NCBI RefSeq assembly: GCF_900107975.1
Contig: NZ_FNVF01000004.1
Location: forward strand, 62,001-126,000
DNA: 64,000 nt
Direction: 5' to 3'
Origin: Paenibacillus sp. UNC499MF
Lineage (GTDB): Bacteria > Bacillota > Bacilli > Paenibacillales > NBRC-103111
Shown here one piece after another: positions 8,040 to 17,400 of this stretch; the first letter of the stretch is position 1; each line of letters starts with the position of its first letter. Both the position numbers and the translations under genes were made by a program. The notes below the pieces were generated by a model. That model worked only from the letters and a program-made list of their open reading frames with translations, was not told the DNA's origin and made no database searches.

Positions 8040-8336
8040 TCAGGACGGAATGTTCATAGCGGTCTGAATATTTTTCAAATCAAGCTGAATTTGCTCCGGA
8101 GTATGGTAGGGGTGGTATAGGCCCCGCTGCATCATGTAGTTGGTTATCTTTTCATGGGAGTCTATAGCTTCGTTGAGCTGTTTCATCAAAATTTGCTTGA
8201 TTTCCGGGGTGGCACATTCGGTTACGGCCATGGCATAGTTTCTGACTCCGCTCTTGGCGTTCATCAAAAAATCCATTGCGATCACGTCGTCGGTCAACGT
8301 ATCAAGCCCTGTCAAGTGTTCTAATAGGATGTTCAT
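8040..8336 (-). CDS. yraD: CotF-type spore coat protein, YraD-like
   Basis: 98 residues of the coat-F fold: helical, with AMDFLMNAKSGVRNYAMAVTE followed by a second helix pair ending in a HPY motif (RGLYHPYHTPEQIQLD). Coat-F proteins are ferritin-like helical bundles found in the spore coat of Bacillales. AAAGGAG precedes the ATG. It is the last gene of a five-gene leftward operon in the order YraG, YraF, AdhB, YraE, YraD, the same order as the B. subtilis yra locus; the symbol is given by that synteny and similarity. Expression in the mother cell late in sporulation is expected from the family, not shown here. Confidence 0.75.
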   Translation of the reverse strand: MNILLEHLTGLDTLTDDVIAMDFLMNAKSGVRNYAMAVTECATPEIKQILMKQLNEAIDSHEKITNYMMQRGLYHPYHTPEQIQLDLKNIQTAMNIPS

Positions 8337-8350
8337 TGTTTCTATCTCCT

Positions 8351-8554
8351 TTAGGTTAGGGTCACTTTAGACAGCACTCCACCGAGCTCCTGAAGCTGCT
8401 GCTGTGATAATTGCACGTCTTGCTGTAAAATTTGCTTGAGCTCCGGGTCGGTTACCAGAGCTTGCATGGTTTTGGATTTGGTCAGGCAGACGGTCTTGAA
8501 CGCAGCCATTTCATGAACCTCCAGCGTCTCATGCAAAGCGTAATTAGAATTCAT
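8351..8554 (-). CDS. yraE: Small spore coat protein, YraE-like
   Basis: 67 residues. The pattern LHETLEVHEMAAFKTVCLTKSKTMQALVTDPELKQILQQDVQLS matches the N-terminal helical half of coat-F proteins, and it is paralogous to the first gene of this operon (AFKTVCLTKSK versus NFKTLCLAKSK). It lies between the dehydrogenase and the YraD-like gene with gaps of 31 and 14 bp. These half-length coat proteins probably pair with the YraD/YraF-type halves to complete a helical bundle; that is inference. Confidence 0.75.
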   Translation of the reverse strand: MNSNYALHETLEVHEMAAFKTVCLTKSKTMQALVTDPELKQILQQDVQLSQQQLQELGGVLSKVTLT

Positions 8555-8585
8555 TCGGATTTTCCTCCCCTGTATTTACCCGTAC

Positions 8586-9722
8586 TCAGGGCTTTAAGAT
8601 GACTTTGATGCAATTGTCCGTTTTCGTATCGAACTTTTCATAGCCTTGCTTGGCTTCACTAAGCGGAATGACATGCGTAACAATATCCCCAGGGTCTACT
8701 TTGCCCGATGTTACCAGCTCGTACATATACGGCATGTAGTGAATGACCGGGGCTTGTCCGGAACGGATATTCACGTTGCGCTGCATGATGTCGCCGAGCG
8801 GGAATCCGTTATAGCGTCCGCCGTATACCCCAGTGACTTGGATGGTCCCGCCTTTACGGACAGCCTGAGACGCAATGATAAATGCGCTCATGGTGCCGCC
8901 CTGCAGTTTCAAACCGCTGGCCAGAAATTCAAGATCGCTCATCTTGCCATCCATCCCTACCGCGTCAATCACGACATCGGCGCCGCCTTTGGTCATTTCC
9001 TTAAGATTGTTGCCGATATTCTTATCCTGTTCGAAGTTTACGATTTCCACATGGTTCGTTCGCTTCGCATGCTGTAAGCGGTAATCGACATAGTCTACGG
9101 CGATGACCCGCTTTGCTCCCTTCAGCCAGCAGAATTTCTGGGCCAGAAGTCCGACCGGACCGCAGCCCAGCACGATGACTGTATCTCCGTTCTTGACGCC
9201 GGCGTTATCTACGCTCCAGAATGCCGTCGTCATGGCATCGGCGATCAAGCTTAGCTTTTCGTCCGGTTGCTCGCAGTTTTCAGGAATCTTGAAGTGGGTA
9301 AAATTAGCAAACGGAACACGTAAATACTCAGCTTGCCCCCCGGGGTAACCACCGGTCGTTCCGGAGTAGCCGAAATAGGCGCCCATATCCCCGTTATCGT
9401 TTGAATTGTCGCATTGGCTTTCCAGCTGATTCTTACAATAGAAGCAGTCTCCGCATGCGATGTTGAAAGGGATGATCACTCGGTCGCCTTTCTTTACCTT
9501 GGTCACTCCAGAGCCTACCTCTTCTACAATCCCCATCGGTTCATGCCCGATTACATAGTTTTCCTGAAGGTTAGGGATCATCCCGTGAATCAGGTGAAGG
9601 TCCGAACCGCAAATGGCGGAACTGGTCACTCTTACGATCATATCGTCGGGTTTCTCAATCTTCGGATCCGGCACCTCTTTGACCACGACATTTTTAATCC
9701 CTTGATACGTTACCGCCTTCAT
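8586..9722 (-). CDS. adhB: Zinc-dependent alcohol dehydrogenase in a spore-coat operon
   Basis: 378 residues of the medium-chain dehydrogenase family, formaldehyde-dehydrogenase-like branch. Catalytic zinc ligands are seen in [12 protein letters not shown] and IGHEPMG, the structural zinc cluster in [15 protein letters not shown], and the NAD-binding Rossmann motif in [12 protein letters not shown]. Length is normal. Its ATG overlaps the stop of the upstream YraF-like gene by 4 bases (ATGA), so the two are translationally coupled. The same enzyme type sits in the same place in the B. subtilis yra locus. The physiological substrate is unknown; a role in mother cell or spore-coat chemistry is inferred from the operon. 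Confidence 0.85.
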   Translation of the reverse strand: MKAVTYQGIKNVVVKEVPDPKIEKPDDMIVRVTSSAICGSDLHLIHGMIPNLQENYVIGHEPMGIVEEVGSGVTKVKKGDRVIIPFNIACGDCFYCKNQLESQCDNSNDNGDMGAYFGYSGTTGGYPGGQAEYLRVPFANFTHFKIPENCEQPDEKLSLIADAMTTAFWSVDNAGVKNGDTVIVLGCGPVGLLAQKFCWLKGAKRVIAVDYVDYRLQHAKRTNHVEIVNFEQDKNIGNNLKEMTKGGADVVIDAVGMDGKMSDLEFLASGLKLQGGTMSAFIIASQAVRKGGTIQVTGVYGGRYNGFPLGDIMQRNVNIRSGQAPVIHYMPYMYELVTSGKVDPGDIVTHVIPLSEAKQGYEKFDTKTDNCIKVILKP

Positions 9723-10105
9723 GCTTTATGTCCTCCAATATGTTCATCTGGGGTCCGATCAAACATCCCTTTACGCGATGTATCCTCCGGGAACAAATTC
9801 ATCTGCCCGATCATCACCGTATTGTTCGCTGAAAGCTGGTCGAGTTGGTACTGTTCGTTCAGCTCGTAAGGATGAAACCATTTTTTGCGAATCATAAGCT
9901 CCGAGATTTCCTGGTGCAGTGCAATCCCCTGCATTAGATGATTGCGCAGCAGTGCTCTTACATCGGGAGAAGCCGTTTCCGTCAGGGCGATGGACAAATT
10001 TCGTACACCCTCCTTGGCACGAATAAGGAAATCCATTGCGAATGTCATGTCTGCCATCTCTGGCATATTTAATGAATTAATCGGATCTAAATAATCGGTA
10101 TTCAT
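9719..10105 (-). CDS. yraF: CotF-type spore coat protein, YraF-like
   Basis: 128 residues with the coat-F core ([21 protein letters not shown], then a helix and [18 protein letters not shown]), close to the YraD-like protein at the operon end but with a 25-30 residue C-terminal extension ending in EHIGGHKA. It overlaps adhB by 4 bases. It follows the YraG-like gene by 12 bp. The protein is probably a structural component of the spore coat. Confidence 0.78.
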   Translation of the reverse strand: MNTDYLDPINSLNMPEMADMTFAMDFLIRAKEGVRNLSIALTETASPDVRALLRNHLMQGIALHQEISELMIRKKWFHPYELNEQYQLDQLSANNTVMIGQMNLFPEDTSRKGMFDRTPDEHIGGHKA

Positions 10106-10117
10106 TGGCGCTCCCCT

Positions 10118-10360
10118 TTAATGAGTGATAGGTGTCGGGTTATTCGGAACAGGCGCTTGGAATGGAGCTCTTGCGTAGATGGCCTGGAGCTCGGCGATCT
10201 GTTGCGTGGATAATATGACGTCCTTCTGCATTAACGCTTTCAGCTCTTGGTCAAAGACCAAGCCTTGCATTAGTTTTGATTTAGCGAGACAGAGCGTTTT
10301 GAAGTTTAAGGCTTCATGCAGTTCCATCGATTCGTGTGGCGCTAGCGTTGGTTTATTCAT
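10118..10360 (-). CDS. yraG: Small spore coat protein, YraG-like
   Basis: 80 residues: a helical segment (ESMELHEALNFKTLCLAKSK, MQKDVILSTQQIAELQAIYA) followed by a Pro/Asn tail. It is paralogous to the YraE-like protein. The ATG at 10360 was chosen because GGAAGGGG lies upstream (11-base spacing); an in-frame ATG at 10396 has no ribosome binding site. It is the first gene of the operon, so the promoter must lie in the divergent region 10361-10556. No unambiguous sigma-K or sigma-E element was found on this strand. Confidence 0.72.
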   Translation of the reverse strand: MNKPTLAPHESMELHEALNFKTLCLAKSKLMQGLVFDQELKALMQKDVILSTQQIAELQAIYARAPFQAPVPNNPTPITH

Positions 10361-10480
10361 TGAGAAATTATCCCCTTCCTTGCTTTCTTTCATCAAAGTT
10401 AGATTTTCCTACGCATTGGATTCCTATACTAAAATGGATTGCCGGAAATGTAGGTCCGAATATTCCCATGCAGTCGCAAG

Positions 10481-10510
10481 AATATAAACAAAATCTCAAC
10501 CGCATACTTA
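10481..10510 (+). promoter_or_regulatory. Candidate sigma-E-type promoter
   Basis: GAATATA (10481-10487) and CATACTTA (10503-10510), 15 bases apart, resemble the sigma-E consensus (GHATATT, CATACAnT). The elements lie about 45 bases upstream of a small gene divergent from the spore-coat operon, which makes mother-cell expression plausible. Confidence 0.4.
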
Positions 10511-10556
10511 TTTCTGTTTAAGTTATTGATCTTTGCTCAGGGAAGGAGGAATCATC

Positions 10557-10838
10557 TTGCCCAATGAAAACAAAATTGGTCTAGCTACCGAAAATGCAAG
10601 AAAACCGGCAGAAGGTACACTTCACTCGAGCGGCAATACGCTGGAGAAGCATGCATCTAATGCGGTTTCTGATGCGCAAACGGCTTTAAATCAGGCAATA
10701 AACTCAATAAGTGAATCTAATGCGGCAACAAATTCACAAGCTTTGGAGACGGCCCGGCAGCATTTGACCCAAGCAGAGGAATTTTTAGATCAAGCGCAAA
10801 CTTCGGCAAACGCATTACGTCTGCCGGACCAACAATAA
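10557..10838 (+). CDS. Small Ala/Asn/Gln-rich protein of unknown function
   Basis: 93 residues from a TTG at 10557 with AAGGAGG 7 bases upstream. The chain is hydrophilic and rich in Ala, Asn, Gln and Ser (SDAQTALNQAINSISE; ETARQHLTQAEEFLDQAQ), probably two long amphipathic helices forming a hairpin. It has no signal peptide. It is divergent from the yra-type coat operon and preceded by a sigma-E-like promoter, so a sporulation role is plausible. A short copy of its 3' end follows at 10945-10986. Confidence 0.65.
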   Translation: MPNENKIGLATENARKPAEGTLHSSGNTLEKHASNAVSDAQTALNQAINSISESNAATNSQALETARQHLTQAEEFLDQAQTSANALRLPDQQ

Positions 10839-10944
10839 AACAGTAGCTTTGGTAGTGGCAGAGATTCTCCTTCTTTTTCGGATACACTTGGAATCAAGCT
10901 CACTAATGTCGAGGTATGGTCGCCATATACACGGAGAGGCACCG

Positions 10945-10986
10945 ACGAACGCGCTTGATTTACCGGACCAGCGCAGCGAATTATGA
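10945..10986 (+). pseudogene. Duplicate of the 3' end of the preceding small gene
   Basis: The 13 codons before TGA read TNALDLPDQRSEL, close to the end of the preceding protein (ANALRLPDQQ). The DNA matches in part as well. It appears to be the surviving end of a tandem paralogue, now cut by the MITE-like element that starts 14 bases later. Confidence 0.4.
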
Positions 10987-10999
10987 CATGGGAAAGGGG

Positions 11000-11130
11000 C
11001 TGTCCCAAAAGTTTTTTTGGTTTTTTGCCCTAACAAAACGAAGCCTTCAATTCCACTTTAATAGTGGTTTTGAAGGCTTCTTCAATATAATTCTGGAACT
11101 GGCCCACTGCACTATATTCTTTTGGGACAG
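11000..11130. mobile_element. MITE-like element with 12-bp terminal inverted repeats
   Basis: CTGTCCCAAAAG at 11000-11011 and its exact reverse complement at 11119-11130 bound a 131-bp segment that codes for nothing. An internal near-perfect palindrome (11040-11080, arms GAAGCCTTCAA / TTGAAGGCTTC) lies inside. The ends resemble those of IS elements ending in GGGGCTGTCCCAAAA. No clear target-site duplication was seen. The element lies between two gene fragments. Confidence 0.5.
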
Positions 11131-11269
11131 TGGGGGATTTGCCGTTTATGACAAGAACGGAATACCTGTGAACTTTTCAAAGGCAACTAACAATCATTCC
11201 ATAGTACTGCCTGAAGATGGGATGATCGTTTTTGGCGGGAAGGCGGATATTGAATTAAAGACTAAATAG
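11131..11269 (+). pseudogene. 3' fragment of an unidentified gene
   Basis: About 44 codons following the right end of the MITE-like element read GGFAVYDKNGIPVNFSKATN, then NHSIVLPEDGMIVFGGKADI and ELKTK before TAG, a beta-rich protein-like sequence. No start or ribosome binding site exists, and a terminator follows directly. This is the expected picture of the tail of a gene truncated by insertion or deletion. The family was not identified. Confidence 0.5.
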
Positions 11270-11281
11270 AATAAGAAAAAT

Positions 11282-11314
11282 GACTGGAGAGCTGATGTTC
11301 ATCCGGTCTTTTTT
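11282..11314 (+). terminator. Terminator after the gene fragment
   Basis: GACTGGA pairs with TCCGGTC (one G-T pair) and is followed by TTTTTT. Confidence 0.6.
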
Positions 11315-11426
11315 AATAACTTCATAAGACAAACCCCTACTCCGTTGCCGTTCCTTCCGCCGCGGAGAACCCTATCCTAAGTGACGAAAATTTGCTTAGG
11401 AAAAGGCATACCTTGCCGGGAGTTGT

Positions 11427-11438
11427 TATAATAGATCC
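11427..11438 (+). promoter_or_regulatory. -10 element directly before the MalT-like start
   Basis: A perfect TATAAT at 11427-11432 ends 6 bases before the ATG at 11439, and no ribosome binding site is present. No convincing -35 box was found 16-18 bases upstream. The arrangement suggests a leaderless mRNA. Confidence 0.45.
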
Positions 11439-13583
11439 ATGTTAACTCCTATAATCGCCTCCAAGTTATATATCCCTGCGCCTCGGTCGAAAGCGGTACT
11501 GCGCCAAAGATTAACCGAAAGGCTGAATAAGGGCTTGCACCGAAAACTGACCCTTATTTCGGCCCCCGCGGGCTACGGCAAAACGACTTTAGTCTGTGAA
11601 TGGATAGCTGGCTGCGACCGGCCGGCCGCATGGCTTTCCCTTGAACAAGGGGACAACGAACTTACGCGTTTTTTGACTTATATGATCTCCGCTCTTCAGA
11701 CCCTATCGGGGAATATAGGAGAAGGCGTACTTTCCGTACTTCAATCACTTCAATTGGCATCGACAGAGTTGGTGCTTACGGCTCTTCTAGATGAACTCAC
11801 GGCTATGCCGTCTCCTTTTATCCTTGTCCTTGACGATTATCATGCGGCGAGTTCGAAAGAGGTCGACGAAGCTCTAATGTTCCTGCTGAGCCACCTTCCC
11901 AAACAGATGCACCTAGTGATAACGACTCGCGAAGACCCTGCAATTTCTCTGCCGCGATTACGGGTTCTGGACCAAATAACCGAGCTGCGCACTGCCGACA
12001 TTAGATTTACGTTTTCGGAAGCCGAAGCTTTTTTTAATCATGTAATGAACCTCAATCTCTCGACAGATCACATAACCGAGTTTCAATCACTCACCGAAGG
12101 GTGGGCTGCGGGTCTGCGCTTGGCTGCGATCTCCATAGAGGAAGATCAGGACGCCGGTCAACTCCTCCAGTCTTTCACAGGCAATCACCATTTCGTGTTG
12201 GATTATCTGGTAGAAGAAGTACTGCAGCGACAGCCCGAAAACATACAGGCTTTTTTATTGCAAACTTCCCAACTCGACCGGCTTTGCGGACCGTTATGCG
12301 ATGACCTGTTACTTGATCCTAAGGTAGCCGGTAAGGAAATGTTAATCGATCTGGAACGTAAAAATTTGTTCGTCATTCCTCTGGATAAAGAACGGCGTTG
12401 GTATCGTTATCATCATTTGTTCGCGGATATTCTTCGTAAAAAGTCGCTGGATAACTATGGTGCGGACCATATCGCAGAATTGCACAAACGAGCGAGCACC
12501 TGGTACGAAGGCAGCGGATTCGAGCTCGATGCGTTCCGTCATGCCATAGAAGCGGGGGATATAGAACGAAGTTCACGTCTGCTTCAAGGCAGCGGGATGC
12601 CGCTGCATCTGCGAGGGGCTGCCAGAATGACGCTCAACTGGCTGGAGTCGCTGCCTGTCAATGAGCTGGATGCCAGACCCGAATTATGGGTGTTTTATGG
12701 TTCCGCTCTATTGATTGCCGGTAAGCCGACAGGGGTTGAACACAAGCTCCAAGCGGCAGAGGCGGCCATGGAGGGCATGGAACAAGACGCCGGTATCAGG
12801 GACATGATCGGATGGATTGCGGCGACCCGTGCTACACTGGCATCTTTAAGCTTGACCGATAGTCACGACCTTGCCGAACTAAATCTTCAATCAGCCGAAG
12901 AGGCTTTGCAAGACACGGAGCTTGAAGACAAGACCGAGGGGCTTGTCGGATTGATTGGGTCTGCACGGAATGCGGAGGTAAGAGGAACCAACGGAATAGA
13001 TGATGTTATCGCCCAATCACGCCGCGCGCTTGCCTATCTGCATCCGGATAACCTGCCTGCCCGGACGGCATCCGCCTGGATGCTGGGCGTGGCTTGCCAG
13101 CGACGGGGAGATTATGCCGGTGCATGTGAAGCCTATAACGAAGTCATATCGAACTGCCTAAAGATTGATCATCAACTGATGGCTGTAACGGCCATGATTG
13201 GATTCGCTCAAATCAGGGAAGCGGAAGGGCGGCCCGATCTGGCGGCAGAGCGTTACCGGACGGCCCTGAAGCTGGCCGGTGATCTGCCGCACCCTGTAAT
13301 TAAAGAAGCTCAAACGGGTTTGGAGCGCGTGAACCGCGTCCTTGAGGACGGAATGAGGGGCAGCCGGATTGAGCCGCTCAGCCAACGCGAAATCGAAGTG
13401 CTGGAGCTCATAGCCCAGGGACTCTCCAACCGGGAAATCGCCGAGAAGCTTTTCCTGGCCTTGGATACGGTGAAAGGACACAACCGAAGAATTTTCGAAA
13501 AGCTTCACGTGCAGCGGCGCACGGAGGCGATCGCCCGCGCCCGTGAGTTAAATTTGTTCACGAACACCCCTAAACCACACTAA
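11439..13583 (+). CDS. MalT-like LuxR-family ATP-dependent transcriptional regulator (LAL type)
   Basis: 714 residues. An STAND NTPase domain is at the N-terminus with Walker A SAPAGYGKTT (41-50) and Walker B FILVLDDYH (126-134), followed by the winged-helix and TPR-like region typical of MalT (repeats about 380-630). A C-terminal LuxR HTH (about 646-706) contains LSQREIEVLELIAQGLSNRE. The N-terminal TPIIASKLYIPAPR segment is conserved in these regulators, so the ATG at 11439 is right despite the missing Shine-Dalgarno. These proteins activate transcription on binding ATP and an inducer. The DUF4386 gene 66 bp downstream, with its own promoter, is the most likely target or partner. Confidence 0.9.
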   Translation: MLTPIIASKLYIPAPRSKAVLRQRLTERLNKGLHRKLTLISAPAGYGKTTLVCEWIAGCDRPAAWLSLEQGDNELTRFLTYMISALQTLSGNIGEGVLSVLQSLQLASTELVLTALLDELTAMPSPFILVLDDYHAASSKEVDEALMFLLSHLPKQMHLVITTREDPAISLPRLRVLDQITELRTADIRFTFSEAEAFFNHVMNLNLSTDHITEFQSLTEGWAAGLRLAAISIEEDQDAGQLLQSFTGNHHFVLDYLVEEVLQRQPENIQAFLLQTSQLDRLCGPLCDDLLLDPKVAGKEMLIDLERKNLFVIPLDKERRWYRYHHLFADILRKKSLDNYGADHIAELHKRASTWYEGSGFELDAFRHAIEAGDIERSSRLLQGSGMPLHLRGAARMTLNWLESLPVNELDARPELWVFYGSALLIAGKPTGVEHKLQAAEAAMEGMEQDAGIRDMIGWIAATRATLASLSLTDSHDLAELNLQSAEEALQDTELEDKTEGLVGLIGSARNAEVRGTNGIDDVIAQSRRALAYLHPDNLPARTASAWMLGVACQRRGDYAGACEAYNEVISNCLKIDHQLMAVTAMIGFAQIREAEGRPDLAAERYRTALKLAGDLPHPVIKEAQTGLERVNRVLEDGMRGSRIEPLSQREIEVLELIAQGLSNREIAEKLFLALDTVKGHNRRIFEKLHVQRRTEAIARARELNLFTNTPKPH

Positions 13584-13589
13584 AGTGTC

Positions 13590-13618
13590 TACAGGCCGAT
13601 TCCTCTTCGAGCTATACT
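13590..13618 (+). promoter_or_regulatory. Promoter of the DUF4386 gene
   Basis: TCTACA (13590-13595) and TATACT (13613-13618) are separated by 17 bases, a reasonable sigma-A arrangement, 31 bases upstream of the start. Confidence 0.5.
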
Positions 13619-13649
13619 GCAAATAAATAGCTCAGAGAGGGGATAAGGC

Positions 13650-14309
13650 ATGAGAAAAGCTGAAAGAGCGGCAGGGGTGTTATTTTTGTTGTCGACGGCT
13701 GCATTCCTGATTGGAAGCGGGATATTGGATCCTATTTTGCATCGGACTGATTTACTCAGCAGTATGTATTCCGAACGAACAAGCGTGTTTACGGGGTTGC
13801 TCTTGGAGTTGATCAATGCCATCGCAGTTGTGGGGATTGCCGTGCTGCTGCACCCGATATTAAAGAAACATCATGAAACGTTTACGATGGGGTACTTCGC
13901 TTCCCGGGTTATGGAGTCTGCCTTGCTTATTTTGAGCTTATTAGGACCGCTTGTTCTCCTTGCGTTGAGCAATAAATCCATATCGGGTGGAACCTCCGAC
14001 GATTCCTATTTGCAAATGATGGGGAATTTAGCGGTGGACGTTCATTTCCTGTTATTTGACATGGCCATGATTGCGCTGAGTTTAGGCAGCTTGTTGTTTT
14101 GTTATATCCTCATTCGATCGAGACTGGTTCCACGATTATTGTCCATCATTGGCCTGATTGGATATACGGGACTGTTGGTAAGCAGCTCTCTGTCGATCAT
14201 CGGCCTGGATTTAGGAAACGTTCTCTATATTCCTGGAGCGATATTCGAAATCGTTCTACCGGTCTGGCTTATCGCTAAGGGATTTAATTTGCGCACGGAG
14301 GAAAACTGA
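13650..14309 (+). CDS. DUF4386-type integral membrane protein
   Basis: 219 residues with six hydrophobic segments (about 8-26, 47-68, 90-110, 133-156, 162-184, 190-208). The opening RKAERAAGVLFLLSTAAFLIG and overall spacing match the DUF4386 family. The ATG has GAGAGGGG about 8 bases upstream. It follows a MalT-like regulator and ends in a good terminator, so it is probably a single-gene unit controlled by that regulator. Function is unknown for the family. Confidence 0.8.
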   Translation: MRKAERAAGVLFLLSTAAFLIGSGILDPILHRTDLLSSMYSERTSVFTGLLLELINAIAVVGIAVLLHPILKKHHETFTMGYFASRVMESALLILSLLGPLVLLALSNKSISGGTSDDSYLQMMGNLAVDVHFLLFDMAMIALSLGSLLFCYILIRSRLVPRLLSIIGLIGYTGLLVSSSLSIIGLDLGNVLYIPGAIFEIVLPVWLIAKGFNLRTEEN

Positions 14310-14356
14310 TTTGTGGAAATGAGAATGAGTAAGTTTTCCTCAGACATAACTCTAAA

Positions 14357-14382
14357 CAAGCCTGCCCAGTGGCGGGCTTTTG
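14357..14382 (+). terminator. Terminator of the DUF4386 gene
   Basis: AAGCCTGCC and GGCGGGCTT form a 9-bp stem with a CAGT loop and a following T run. Confidence 0.75.
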
Positions 14383-14470
14383 ATGTTCTACTAGACTGGA
14401 ATTATTACATACACATTCCATAGATTGAAAGCAAAACTAGCAGAGGCATAGTATAATATAGGAAAAAAGT

Positions 14471-17400
14471 ATGAGTAATAGGCCGCAGGGGGTAACGGGA
14501 AGTATGAGAATCAACCGAAGAAATATGTTGAAAGCGCTCAAATTTCTTTTTCCTGAGTATCAACTTGTTGAACTGATTCGGGAAGAAGGATTTTTCGATA
14601 AAAAAGAAGCCCCTCCAGCTCCAACGAGACAAGCGCAGCCGACGCAACCCTATCATAGAGGCTCGGGAGTCAGAAGTGCAGGTCCGAACTATTCCGGGCA
14701 GACCGCAGCGGGACGGAACGTTACTTCATCGACTTCCCGCCCTACTCAGACCCCAGCCCGTGCGTCACATGGAGAAGGCCGGAATGACGCGCAGAGCGAT
14801 TTATCTCCCAAGCAATTGGACCAATTGTTCCGGGAAGCAGGAAAGAACGTTAATAGTCATGTAATGGGACAGCCGCTGTTCGTCGACGATTTGGTTGCGG
14901 GGTATAAGCAGGGATATATGAATGGGCGCCAAAGTAATAAGCCAAGGAACGTGATCCTACTGGCCGGGGCCCCGGGAACGGGCAAAAAAACAGCTTTGGA
15001 ATGGCTGGTTCGGGAGATATATGCACGCGGACTAACATCCGGGCCACATCTTTCGGAAATTGATTTACAGCGTTATGAGGCCGATGAACTATCAGGAAAT
15101 TTTATCAGTGATATGGCGGAGGCTTTCCAGCATTCCGAGGGCACGGTGTTGTTCCGCGGGATCAAAGGGGCTGACCCGGCTTTTATCAGCCTAATCGCCA
15201 AGCTTGCCGGGGAAGGCAGCTTCCGAACCAAAGAAGGGGTTCGCATCAGCGCCGCCGATTATTTCATCGTGTTCTATGTCGATGAACATGCAGAGAGAGA
15301 AAGCGAATATGGGCAAGTTCCGGCCGTGCTGGCAAAGCTTCTCCCCGTGTCTATCTTACAAACTGTCCTTGCATCGGCAATATCGTCACCGATAGAGCGG
15401 GAGACGATGAAGCAGATCGCCGAGATCTTACTCGGGAAAGCGATAGAAGATCTGTCAAGGGATATGCAGACAAAGATTGCCGTCCATCCTTCCACGTATG
15501 AGGCGCTGGCCGATATAGCCGCAGCCAATAAAACGTTCGGCGAGGCTGTGCAGCACTGGATTGATAAGGAGCTCATCCCCATATTATCTGGTCTGCGGGC
15601 CCGTAATGAGATTCGTGGCAATGAGAGTGTACGAATCCATTTCAAGAACGGTTCTTTTGTTGTGGCGTCGAATTCGTTTGAAATCCCGATCAAAGCCGTA
15701 TCTTTCGTTCGTCAGGAGTCGATTGACGATGTTTTGGAGGAATTAAATGCGCTAACGGGTCTGGAACCTGTTAAAAAGTTCGTCTACGAGCTGATGGAAA
15801 CGGTCCAGGTTAACCGGCTGAGGGCCAGGGAAGGCGAGGGCTCTGTGGCAATGTCGCTTCACATGGTGTTTACCGGGAATCCGGGAACCGGTAAAACGAC
15901 GGTCGCCCGCTTGATCGGACGCATTCTGAAGGCGCTCGGTTTACTGCCGCAAGGTCAATTGATCGAAGTGACAAGACAGGATCTTGTCGGACAATATGTG
16001 GGCTCTACCGCTCCGAAAACGATGGCACAAGTCAATGAGGCCTTGGGAGGCGTATTGTTCATCGACGAGGCATACACGCTCGCCCGTCACGACCACGATA
16101 CGTTCGGCATCGAAGCGATCGACACGATTGTCAAGGCGATGGAGGACCACCGGGATCAGCTTGTTGTCGTGCTGGCAGGGTATACCCAGGAGATGGAGAC
16201 TTTTCTGCGGTCGAATCCGGGTTTGCGCTCCAGATTTCCATTCATCGTGGAATTCCCGGATTACAAGGCGGCAGATATGCTGGACATTATGATTCAGATG
16301 GCGAGCAAGAACGGTTTCCGGATAGAAGAGGACGCTTACGAGGGTTTAATCGAGCTGTTCGATCAACGGCAAATCCCCGGCCGCAACGACAGCGGCAACG
16401 GCCGGCTTGTCCGCAATTTGTTCGAGGAGGCGGTCCGCAAGCAGGCGACCCGGCTTAGAGAGCTGATGTCAGGGGCAGCTGCAGCTGCAGACTTGCAAGT
16501 ATTGACCGGGGCAGACTTCGGGATCGGGGAGAAGGAAGCCTTTAATATCGAGAATGAGCTCGCCGGAATTGTCGGATTGGAGAAGGTCAAACTATTCGTC
16601 CGAACGTTAGAGAAACAGCTTATTGTTGATCGAAGGCGGAAGGAAGCCGGGATTCATGTCGACACCGGGCAGACTCTCAACATGATTTTTTCGGGGAATC
16701 CCGGTACGGGCAAGACGACGATGGCGCGGCTGGTGGCAGGGATGCTCCGGTCCATGGGCTATTTGAAAAAAGGACACCTCGTTGAGGTGGACCGGTCCGA
16801 TCTGGTAGCGGAATACGTCGGCCAGACGGCCAATAAGACCAAGCTGGTTGTCGAATCTGCTCTCGGCGGCGTGCTCTTCATCGACGAAGCCTATGCGCTT
16901 GCGCAGGATGGCGTGCAGGGCGGGGGCTTCGGTAAAGAAGCGATCGATTCCTTGGTTCGTCTTATCGAGCTGCATAAAGACAACCTAGTTGTCATTTTGG
17001 CGGGATACACGGAAGATATGCAGCGGTTTGTTCAAGTAAATCCGGGTCTGTCCTCGCGCTTCCCGCTGCAAATCGAGTTTCCCGATTATACGGCAGGGGA
17101 AATGCAGCAAATCGCTTCGATTATGGTGAAGGCGCGTGGCTTCAGCTTAGCTCCGGGTGTAGCGGGTTTACTCGAACCCTATTTTAACGGGAAGCAAATC
17201 CCGGGCAGAAAGGACGGGGGCAACGGCCGGCTCGTCCGTAATACGCTGGAGGGAGCGATACGCAAGCAAGCGGAACGATTGGCCGATCACCCCGATATTG
17301 CGGCGGATCGGTTAAATGAGCTGACTGTAGAGGATTTTGGATTGTCGGTACCTGTTGACCTTGCGGTGAAGCAGGCGAGTGCGCTTGGAGCGCTCGACGA

